From Burkholderiales bacterium Ga0074133 (lineage in GTDB: Bacteria; Pseudomonadota; Gammaproteobacteria; Burkholderiales; Burkholderiaceae_C), in NCBI GenBank assembly GCA_001464865.1, contig LNEG01000001.1, positions 48,530 through 112,529 of the forward strand: a stretch of 64,000 nt of DNA, read 5' to 3'. A program made the translations under genes and the position numbers. Below, in pieces: positions 56,010-64,000 of this stretch. How positions within the stretch are numbered: the first letter of the stretch is position 1; each line of letters starts with the position of its first letter. The notes below the pieces were generated by a model. That model ran no database searches and was not told the origin of the DNA. It saw only the letters and a program-made list of their open reading frames with translations.

Positions 56010-57056
56010 TCACACCCTTTCAAGCGTTTCGAGTATGAAGTCACGCGCGACTGGCGGTGGAACAGCGTTTCCAAGAAGGTGGATGGCCTGGGCATCGCTC
56101 GAAGGCAGCGCATAGTCGGTGGGGAAGCCCATGGCATCCCGGGTTTCGCCTGCGCTCATCATGCGCATCCGATCACCATCGATTACTGCCCATCGCGCTC
56201 TCGTGGTGATGGTTCCCACCGGGCGGTGAATGCTTCGGCCGGTGAGGCCTGATCCACTCTTGTAGTAGGGCGCCAGGAAACGCTCGCCGTGAACAGCGCG
56301 GCCGGAAAGAATGCGTCGGAGGGTCGCCGGGCTTCTGTTCGGCTTGTGCACGGGGCTCCACTTGGGGTGCTCCCAGTCAATGAAGTCACCGATGGCGACA
56401 TGATCCAGTTTGGGCAACTTCAGCTGGATTGGATTCTTGCTCTTCGTCGCCACAATGAACAGTCGAACGCGGTTCTGAGGAACCCCATGATCTGCTGAAT
56501 CAACCACGTTGTGTGACACTGAGTAGCCCAGTCGATTCATCGCATCCGCCCATGCGGGGTACAAAAGCCAGCTGGAAAATTCGGGGACATTTTCAATCAC
56601 ACAGGCCTCTGGACGGTGGTATTCAGCGCAGCTGACAACGGCCCAGGCGGTGCTGCGCTGGGCATCATGATGAGGACGATCAACACCGCGTGCTCTCGAG
56701 TGCCCTTGGCAGCACGGACTGGCCAGCAGGATGTCGTGAGCAGGAACATCTGACCAGTCGGCCTGGTGAAGATCCTGGCATGCGTGAGAGGTTTCGGGAT
56801 GGTTTGCAGCGTGATACTGCACCGCCAGCGGCCAGTGGTTTGCCGCCCAACGAACGTCCACCCCAGCCATCCGCGCTCCCGTGCTGAATCCACCTCCGCC
56901 GGCGAATAGATCCACCGCAGAGGCTCGAGCTGGTTTGCTCATATCCAGGCCAGCCAGTGACTTACCGTGCGCATGGTGGCTGATCGAGGCGGCGTGAGCT
57001 GAACGTGTTGTGTGGAGAGCGAGGCTTTGCGTCATGTTCACTTGGTATCCATTCAT
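56010..57056 (-). CDS. C5 cytosine DNA methyltransferase (start 57056 or 57035)
   Basis: AVDLFAGGGGFSTGARMAG; LLASPCCQGHS; CVIENVPEF; QNRVRLFIVA; LLGNAVPPPVA. Confidence 0.92.
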   Translation of the reverse strand: MNGYQVNMTQSLALHTTRSAHAASISHHAHGKSLAGLDMSKPARASAVDLFAGGGGFSTGARMAGVDVRWAANHWPLAVQYHAANHPETSHACQDLHQADWSDVPAHDILLASPCCQGHSRARGVDRPHHDAQRSTAWAVVSCAEYHRPEACVIENVPEFSSWLLYPAWADAMNRLGYSVSHNVVDSADHGVPQNRVRLFIVATKSKNPIQLKLPKLDHVAIGDFIDWEHPKWSPVHKPNRSPATLRRILSGRAVHGERFLAPYYKSGSGLTGRSIHRPVGTITTRARWAVIDGDRMRMMSAGETRDAMGFPTDYALPSSDAQAIHLLGNAVPPPVARDFILETLERV

Positions 57057-57132
57057 CTGTCGTGGTAGACTATGTGAAAAGGATATCAGATACGCATGGC
57101 TGTGACAACTTCCGGCCGCTTCACGAACTGGA

Positions 57133-59526
57133 ATGCATACCGTGAACCAACAGAACAGCAAGACCGCAGCGCCTGCGCGCAAGCGACTTTTCGCCAACTC
57201 TCATTCGCTTCAGGAGGAGATTGCGGCTGCCGCTGCAACTGGTGCATCTGCTGCTTCAGCGTCCGCTCCTGCTTCTCCCAGCCCGCTGCAACTCCCTGCG
57301 CCGTCAACCCCCTCCGCATTGGAGAAAGAGTCGGCCCAGAAGCAGTTCGAGGATGCCACGGCCATTCTTGAGTCCCTCTACGACCTGGTCAAGGAAAAGT
57401 GGCCAGGGTTCATCGCCCGCGATGGTCAGCGTCAGATGATGAACGAGGCGTTGATGGCATTCCTGCAAGCCAAGGACGCTGATGATGAGACGCGCGGTGA
57501 GAACCTGGCCACGCTGGAAGCTGGCACCGGCACCGGCAAAACCGTTGCGTATTGCCTGGCCGCCATCGCTGCGAGCCGGGTGACGGGAAAAAAGGTTGTC
57601 ATCTCCACTGCGACAGTCGCACTGCAGGAGCAGCTGGTGGAGCGCGATCTGCCGAGGCTTTCCGAAGTCTTGGGCGGAATCGAGTTCCAGATTCTCAAGG
57701 GGCGCAACCGCTATGTCTGCAAGTCGAAGCTCGACGGTGCAGCGGAAAACGACTTCGCGTCGTACCTGTTTGATGAAGAAGAAGCCGAGCCAGCTGGGAA
57801 GAATGAGGGCTTTGCTTCTGTCGCCAAGTCCTTGGCTGTTCAGTTCGACTCGTTGAGCTGGAACGGGGAGATGGATACGCTTCCCCAGAAGCTCGAGCCT
57901 CAGGACTGGCGAAAAATCCAGGCGGATACCTCGACCTGCACCAACAGCAAGTGCGACAACTTCAAGAAGTGTGCCTTCTATGTTGCCCGTGGCAAGGCAA
58001 AAGACGTGCCCATTCTGGTGGGCAACCACGCCCTGGTTCTGTCCAATCTTGCGCGTGAGGCCAAGATCTTGAAGCCGTCCGAACACCTCTTCGTGTTCGA
58101 TGAGGCCCATCACCTGCCCGATATCGCTGCCGACCAGTTTGCGACGAATGCCCGCCTGGGTAGCACCGAGAAGGCTCTCTCGCGAGCAAAGACCTTGCTG
58201 CAAAAGGCTTCCAAGGAGTGCGCACCCGAAGTGCAGAGCCAGGCCAATGCCATTGGTGGACTGGTCTCGAACGCCATTGAGCGGGTCCGCTTCCTCCGGA
58301 ACACTTTCGAGAACTCCAACCTGTTCGCTCAGGGAGATTCTCTCTACCGGTTCCAGAACGGTCTGGTCCCTGAATCGTTGGCCGAGCAGTTCACCGAAAC
58401 TGGCGTTGACCTCACATCTGTTCTGAATGCGTGTCAACTGGTCCAGGCAGATCTCCGCGGCGCAGCAGAGGATGTCTCACCTTCAGAGCGCGCTGCGCGA
58501 GCAAAGCTCGAAGGCGAAATTGCGATGTGTGCCCAGGTGCTCATTGAAGCCGCCAAAGTCTGCCGGTACCTCGCACGTCATGAAGGCGTGCCGTTGGTCA
58601 AGTGGATCGATGTGATTCCGATGCGAGGCAGTGTCGACTTCAAGCTCAATGCAAGTCCTCTTACTCCGGCCGCCGGGCTTCATGCAGGTCTTTGGTCCAA
58701 GGTGAGTGCGGCAATTTGCACCTCCGCGACGATGACGGCCTGCGGCAACTTTGACTACTACGACCGATTGACCGGTCTCAACCGGATGCCCGACCGCCGG
58801 TCCGCCATTGTCGAGTCCCCCTTCGACTACCAGAAGCAGGGCCTTCTGCGCGTGGCGCCGATGGTCAACAACCCGAAGTCGGCGTCGTTTTCAGCTGAAC
58901 TCGAAAAGCTTCTGCCCGAACTCCTGGCATCTGGCCAGGGTGGTCAGCTGGTTTTGTTCACATCCAAGCGCCAGATGAACGCCTGCTACGAAGCGCTGAC
59001 GCCAGAGTTGCGCGCGTCGGTTCTTGTTCAGGGCCAGGGCGCACGCGGCGACATGCTTCGTGAACACGGAAAACGTGTCGAGGCAGGCAAGCCCAGCATC
59101 CTTTTCGGGCTTCAGTCCCTGGGGGAGGGCATCGACTTGCCCGGCAACCTGTGCACGCACGTGATCATCGACAAGCTGCCCTTCACTCCGCCCACGACGC
59201 CGGCTGATGCCGCGCTTGCGGAATGGCTCGAGTCACAGGGCCGCGATGCTTTCACCGAGATCTCGGTGCCGAAGGCCTCGATGAAGCTTGCCCAGTGGAT
59301 TGGTCGCGGCATTCGCACGGTGTCCGACAGAGCTGTCATCACCATTTGTGACACCCGCCTGGCCACGACTCGCTATGGGCAGCACATCGTTGCAGGACTT
59401 CCCAACTTCCCGTTCGAAGTCATGCGGCTTCCAGGCGCTGACATGTCTGCCGGTCAGTCGCCTCCCCGCTCTTCAGATATCCCTCAAACAAAAGGTCGGC
59501 ACTTTAAGCGATCAGCTGCGCACTGA
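57133..59526 (+). CDS. DinG-like Fe-S SF2 helicase
   Basis: LATLEAGTGTGKTVAYCLAAIA; CKSKLDGAAEND...CTNSKCDNFKKCAFY; FVFDEAHHLPD; SILFGLQSLGEGIDLPG; LAQWIGRGIRT. Confidence 0.9.
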   Translation: MHTVNQQNSKTAAPARKRLFANSHSLQEEIAAAAATGASAASASAPASPSPLQLPAPSTPSALEKESAQKQFEDATAILESLYDLVKEKWPGFIARDGQRQMMNEALMAFLQAKDADDETRGENLATLEAGTGTGKTVAYCLAAIAASRVTGKKVVISTATVALQEQLVERDLPRLSEVLGGIEFQILKGRNRYVCKSKLDGAAENDFASYLFDEEEAEPAGKNEGFASVAKSLAVQFDSLSWNGEMDTLPQKLEPQDWRKIQADTSTCTNSKCDNFKKCAFYVARGKAKDVPILVGNHALVLSNLAREAKILKPSEHLFVFDEAHHLPDIAADQFATNARLGSTEKALSRAKTLLQKASKECAPEVQSQANAIGGLVSNAIERVRFLRNTFENSNLFAQGDSLYRFQNGLVPESLAEQFTETGVDLTSVLNACQLVQADLRGAAEDVSPSERAARAKLEGEIAMCAQVLIEAAKVCRYLARHEGVPLVKWIDVIPMRGSVDFKLNASPLTPAAGLHAGLWSKVSAAICTSATMTACGNFDYYDRLTGLNRMPDRRSAIVESPFDYQKQGLLRVAPMVNNPKSASFSAELEKLLPELLASGQGGQLVLFTSKRQMNACYEALTPELRASVLVQGQGARGDMLREHGKRVEAGKPSILFGLQSLGEGIDLPGNLCTHVIIDKLPFTPPTTPADAALAEWLESQGRDAFTEISVPKASMKLAQWIGRGIRTVSDRAVITICDTRLATTRYGQHIVAGLPNFPFEVMRLPGADMSAGQSPPRSSDIPQTKGRHFKRSAAH

Positions 59527-59543
59527 AAGCGTCGGCACAATGG

Positions 59544-59573
59544 AAAAGAGCCGGTAACCCCGGCTCTTTTTTT
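59544..59573. terminator. Intrinsic terminator
   Basis: AAAAGAGCCGGTAACCCCGGCTCTTTTTTT. Confidence 0.9.
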
Positions 59574-59576
59574 GCT

Positions 59577-59894
59577 TCAAACCTGAAATGGTGAAGGCCG
59601 CATCGGGGATCCCGCAATCTGCTGGCCTTTGGGGTTTGCATTCAGAGTCGCAGCATGTTCAGCGAACTCTTTGTTCAGTCGCGCAGCTTCCTTCCGGTAG
59701 CTGGTGATGGAGCTTTCGGGGATCACCAGGCGTGTACCGCGCGGAGTAGGCAACCCACCTACGTAGCCACGTGTGTTGAAGTAGAGCTCATCGAAGAAAA
59801 CACCCTTCAACAGCACCTCGTACCGCATTTCTTTCTCGGCGATGGACTTGCGATGAGGAGCTTCGACAATTTCGATGTATTTTTCGATTGGCAT
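59577..59894 (-). CDS. Hypothetical protein
   Basis: Intact ORF next to terminator. Confidence 0.55.
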   Translation of the reverse strand: MPIEKYIEIVEAPHRKSIAEKEMRYEVLLKGVFFDELYFNTRGYVGGLPTPRGTRLVIPESSITSYRKEAARLNKEFAEHAATLNANPKGQQIAGSPMRPSPFQV

Positions 59895-59896
59895 GG

Positions 59897-60355
59897 TCAG
59901 CGCATCCGTGATGGGTAGAGGGGTCGCAAGGGGGATGAGTCAGCAGACGTGAATGCCACTTCTGCTTCGAGCTTGGGCGTTGACTTGATCGCTTCGATGA
60001 ACTCACGTGGGAGGTGGCAGTTTCGTGGTGCTCCCCGAAAAAGGGGGCCAATGTCTGCGGGCGTATATCCTGCGAGTCCACATCCGATCTTGGTCACCTC
60101 GAACTCCATGTCGGGATGCTGTCTGGCAAACGCCATGAACTTGGCGACGTGAACCTGGATGGCTTCGATGGGGAGGGTGCGCAGGTTTTCATCCTTGGTC
60201 GGGATGGCGTAACTCTTACCCTGCAATCCAATACCCTTGCCGTAGACGGCGCCGTGGTAAAGCCTGGCGTCCTTTGCTGCGCCAGCGCCGTGGCGGCCGG
60301 CAAGGTTGCTGCCGAAGCAAAAAATTCGTTCTCCGGGATCTGCAACGCCGTCCAT
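59897..60355 (-). CDS. A1S_2505-like/macro-like phage-associated protein
   Basis: ERIFCFGSNLAGRHGAGAAKDARLYHGAVYGKGIGLQGKSYAIPTKDENLRTLPIEAIQVHVAKF...VTKIGCGLAGY. Confidence 0.75.
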   Translation of the reverse strand: MDGVADPGERIFCFGSNLAGRHGAGAAKDARLYHGAVYGKGIGLQGKSYAIPTKDENLRTLPIEAIQVHVAKFMAFARQHPDMEFEVTKIGCGLAGYTPADIGPLFRGAPRNCHLPREFIEAIKSTPKLEAEVAFTSADSSPLRPLYPSRMR

Positions 60356-60363
60356 GACTTGTC

Positions 60364-60870
60364 CTATCGTGGTGATGGCTTGGAAGCGGGGGCGCTCTCG
60401 ATGACGGGCTTCTGCAGCAGCGTCTCCCTCAGCTCCGACATCGATTCGTCCCACACGGAAAGAGTGAGCTGGCGTGCATGCGCAACCAAGTCTTCCCGTT
60501 CGGTGTCGGTGAGTGGGCGAGCATGGCTTTCGTGTGCCTGAAGACTGCCTCGCAGTTCAGAGAGCTTCCCAGCAGCGAGGTGGAAAATTGCTCCGCCGGT
60601 GGAGGCTGCGCTTGCAACAAAGGCCGCAACCCCAAGAGAGGAGGGTCCGCCGGCCAGGGCAATTCCGGTGGCGCCGATCAAGCCAACAGCTGCCAGCTTG
60701 AAGTTGGCTCCGGCCAGTCGTGTGTGATTGTTGGCATCGTCTCCATGGCTGGAGGCTTTCGACCTGATCCACTGACTTCGAAGGCCTTCAGGTACCGAAC
60801 TCGCAACGGACTCAGCGACGAAGCTGGTGCGAAGCGCTTGATCCTGGAGCCGTGCAATCAATGGATTCAT
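60364..60870 (-). CDS. Hypothetical membrane-associated protein
   Basis: Hydrophobic LAAVGLIGATGIALAGGPSSLGVAAFVASA; intact ORF. Confidence 0.55.
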   Translation of the reverse strand: MNPLIARLQDQALRTSFVAESVASSVPEGLRSQWIRSKASSHGDDANNHTRLAGANFKLAAVGLIGATGIALAGGPSSLGVAAFVASAASTGGAIFHLAAGKLSELRGSLQAHESHARPLTDTEREDLVAHARQLTLSVWDESMSELRETLLQKPVIESAPASKPSPR

Positions 60871-60884
60871 GAGATACCCCTTGA

Positions 60885-61193
60885 TCAGGCCATGCGAGGA
60901 CGGCGAGCGGTCGGAGCCGCGCTGTTCTCGGCCGCTTGACCAACCAGGTTGCTGACAGCATCGGCCCACACGCCTGAAAGGCGAGCACGGACGGTTTCAG
61001 CGGTTTGGCCAGCAGATGTCTTGCGGATCTCAGCAAAACCAGCGGTAACAGAATTGAAGATGGATTTGCCAGCTGCGCTCGCATCGGTACTGATGGACGC
61101 CATGGCGGGGGTCAGAGAGCCGTTGGTTGCGTTGCGCGCCAAGGAGGCGGTGATGCCGGCTTGGTCGCTGAGTGCTTTGATCTTGGGATGCAT
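60885..61193 (-). CDS. Hypothetical small protein with basic tail
   Basis: MHPKIKALSDQAGITASLARNATNG...; tail APTARRPRMA. Confidence 0.55.
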   Translation of the reverse strand: MHPKIKALSDQAGITASLARNATNGSLTPAMASISTDASAAGKSIFNSVTAGFAEIRKTSAGQTAETVRARLSGVWADAVSNLVGQAAENSAAPTARRPRMA

Positions 61194-61215
61194 GATGTCC
61201 TTGCGTCGTGGTGGG

Positions 61216-61500
61216 TTAGTGAACGGTGAAGTTCGAGGACACGAGGTCCTGGACCATCGCGTTGAGCCGCTCAGCGTTTTCGAGTAGCGACGCGAAGTCA
61301 GGCACATCGGTTTCGCTCTCGACGCACATCGCCAGCGATAGGCCGTCAGCGATGAAGGAGATCTGGCCAATGGTGCCGAACAGGGCGTTGCGATCCTCTG
61401 CCGGAAGAGCCTTCTGGCTTTCGATGAAGAGAACCAGCTGCATTCCGGACTGGCGCAGTTCAGCCAAGCACGTTGCGGGTGATTTTGTGAGCGTCTGCAT
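61216..61500 (-). CDS. Hypothetical small protein
   Basis: MQTLTKSPATCLAELRQSGMQLVLFIES; preceded by a GTATGTGATACC motif. Confidence 0.55.
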   Translation of the reverse strand: MQTLTKSPATCLAELRQSGMQLVLFIESQKALPAEDRNALFGTIGQISFIADGLSLAMCVESETDVPDFASLLENAERLNAMVQDLVSSNFTVH

Positions 61501-63324
61501 AGGGCATACCCCATAAGTGAAGTGCGTTAAGGGTATCACATACGCTTGTTTGATGCCACCCATCTTGCTGATAGAGAGACCAGCGAAGAACAAGCGCACC
61601 TTCGGGCTCGGCCTCGCACCGCGAATGTTCGCGTGGCCGCCGCCTCGACGTCAACGGACTGCGAAGATGCACACCTTGCGGTTGGCATTGACATGGGATA
61701 GCGGCAAAGAAAGCACGCGTGCTGAGCCGGAAAACTGGGCTGAAGTGCAGGTGTCGCGGCAACAAGCCGAGGTCTAAAGGTGACCAGCATCGGGCGCAAC
61801 TCAGTAGTGGGCACGCGCCTGTAGGGCATCTAGTCCATTCAGGGCGGGAGGCTCTCCACGACTGGGAGTGAGGTGATCAAGTTCTGCGATGAATTCATCA
61901 ACACGAGGCCCGATTGAACCGTTATAGTTAGCGTTCATTCATGCCACCAGGTGTCATTGAGCTATTTCCAGTTCAATGTGGTCTCCGCTAAAGACTGCCT
62001 AGTTGTGCACTGATGCCGAACGACACGTTTGTGTCATATGTGCAGCAAACGGTACAAAAAGTAGAGTTGATGCTGCTTTCCGTTCCGCATACGGGTTGTA
62101 ACTTCTGATTGCGACAGTAATCTGTAGTTTTAGATCTGAAGCGGGTTGTTTAGGCACTTGCTGCTGCTGTGCGTTGCGATTTCTTCGTTTGCGCCGTCCT
62201 CGTTACAGGTTTGTGTCGTGCTTTTTCCTTTGATGGAGCAAGACATTCTTGATGCAATGAGGTCTCAGCAGCATGGCTTTATGACCAGCTGGTCCGGACA
62301 AGTGGGATCCCAGATACACGGAGAGGTCACTCCCATCGCGGCTCCCTGAACTCATACGCACCTGGTTGACCAACCCGGAACTTGTTGGGCGTATTTGCCA
62401 GAGCGACCCTTGAGCGTCCCTCTTGCCCAGCTTGGACCACGTCTGGACTTTGACCACCGCATCTAGTCCGTCTACATCCGATCATCAACGACGCTTTCGT
62501 GTTGCGCTTTGCTGCGGTGCGCACGCGGCCACGGATCGGGTACCTGTTTTCCGCAAGTCTTGCCTTCGCGTCCCCTGCCGCGCTTATCCCCCATCCCGAC
62601 GAAGCAGTCGTCCGGTTAGGCGAAGCCCTGGCGCTTGATTGCCCTGCCGTTGATATTGACCTCCTGAACCTGCTCGTGGTGTCGGGCTTGGTCCTTGGTA
62701 CCCCTCCTTTAGATTTCAGCCTCTGACCGATTCAGGGCAATTGGACATCTCCACGATATACGTTGCGCGATTTCCATCAACCTCCTTGAAGGAGGTCTTG
62801 GGCCGCAACCCCTTTTCTCTTCATCACGGCTTGGCCTCATTCCGAAATTCCACCTGATGCACCAGAGAATCTTGGAAATAGGAAAATATCTGAAGTTCGA
62901 CATGTAATCACAACTTTGAACTTATTGATATTTCGTTTGGCACTGTCCAAATTAGAGTTCTCCTGTATTCGGTGTCCACTTCTCGAGCCGCGCCTAATAT
63001 CGCAGCTACATCATTTGTTTAAGAACTCAGATATTATTGACGTCAATCCTTGAATGCAACGGAGACGATGGAACATTCTTCATCGTAGATGTTCGTCGTT
63101 TAAAGTCTATCCTGCTATTGAAAGTTGGCGTGTGAATAGCGGGCGCTCAAGAGGTAGGCGGCCGCCTGCTTGGTCTCCTCTCTCACACTCTTGGGAAGAG
63201 TCGATAAATTTGGGTGGCATCAAGGGAAAGATTATTGAAACATCTTTCTTATTTGACCCGTCTGATTATAGAAAACGATCAATTAACTACTGAATCAATT
63301 GTAATCAACGTAAAGGCCGCACCC

Positions 63325-63499
63325 CCATGCGGGGCTGCGATAAAGCAGAGCGGGGCGAAGAAGGAACAGAGTGGGGCTGTCAAGTGTATGAACGGGGCTG
63401 TTGCGTAGCAGGATGGGGCTGTCGCCTAGCAGAGTGGGGCTGCTAAGTAGCAGAGTGGGGCTGTTCTGCAGCAGAGTGGGGCGATCAAATTAGCCCCCA
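63325..63499. repeat. Eight 21-bp direct repeats, consensus GGGGCTGtnnnnTAGCAGAGT, iteron-like
   Basis: GGGG at 63331, 63352, 63373, 63394, 63415, 63436, 63457 and 63478 (exact 21-bp period), flanked by inverted CCCCC blocks. Confidence 0.88.
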
Positions 63500-63886
63500 T
63501 TTCGGAACCAAAGTTGTCAGGAGGTCGTGTGGGTGGTATCTAAACTTCAAAACGTTGTCGTCCATTAGGCCTGTGGGTGACATTTCATCGAGATGCCGGA
63601 AAAGGGTGTTCTCGTCAACTTTTATTGCAATACACCTGACTGCAACGCTAGAGCTGGCCTCTTTATCTCGGAATCGTGCTCGGCCGCGCCTCAAACGCGA
63701 ACTATTCATTTATTTATTTCAACTGCTTTCCGTGCCTGGATCCATCGAATTTTCCGGGCTACGTTCAGGACCCTAGTCTCAGTTGACAACCTTGGGGTCT
63801 TTGTAACGTGGGTACAACTTTTTTTTGCCAGAAAACAGGGGTGAGTGTGTTGTCATCATCAGACTTCATTGATAACTTAGCCATTT

Positions 63887-63911
63887 TTCGAGAGTATTAA
63901 TACTTCTCGAA
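63887..63911. repeat. Near-perfect palindrome TTCGAGAGTATTAATACTTCTCGAA
   Basis: Direct reading; one-base asymmetry. Confidence 0.7.
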
Positions 63912-64000
63912 GCCTCACTCCACGGCGCCCTCCACCCCCTCCTCCGCCACCACCAGTCCTTCAGCCGTCCTCAAGCCCCTCTGATCTGGCTACATCGCTC

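Noticed and set aside
57304-58437. 377-aa minus-strand ORF
   Set aside because: Antisense to the DinG-like helicase with conserved motifs on the plus strand.
63325-63499. Possible CRISPR array
   Set aside because: The 21-bp period leaves no room for spacers; it is a tandem iteron-like array.

Overview
The window looks like part of a large accessory replicon, probably a conjugative plasmid of a beta-proteobacterium (host is an inference from gene style). From left to right: (1) a dense array of about 25 tRNA genes (1-2625) that runs off the left edge, followed by an HNH endonuclease; (2) accessory genes including DUF4262, an AbiEi/AbiEii-type toxin-antitoxin pair, a DUF2569-like membrane protein, an ankyrin protein, a secreted Cys-repeat protein, an orphan periplasmic binding protein and a DUF3701-type tyrosine recombinase; (3) a maintenance core with ParB and ParA, five perfect CTTCAGACGTCTGAAG palindromes (candidate centromere), about 21 iterons (CCCCATAAnnGGTCACCT) and a Rep_3-type initiator; (4) NYN, M41-like peptidase, GAF, excisionase-like and RdgC genes; (5) a conjugation module of lytic transglycosylase, DotM/TrbA-like, DotL/TrbC-like coupling protein and M15/DUF882 peptidase; (6) two long minus-strand operons (54633-44346 and 44157-36696) encoding ankyrin-like proteins, four paralogs of an unrecognised family, a TPR protein, a metallopeptidase-VWA protein and a UvrD helicase with a C-terminal SLOG-like extension; (7) a C5 methyltransferase, a DinG-like helicase and small proteins; (8) a gene-poor right end with eight exact-period 21-bp repeats. 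The main candidates for undescribed biology are the paralog/VWA/UvrD-SLOG operons, a short basic C-terminal tail shared by many otherwise unrelated proteins, a recurring GTGTA-n-GATATC motif at operon starts, and the tRNA array. All calls come from reading the sequence; no database search was run.
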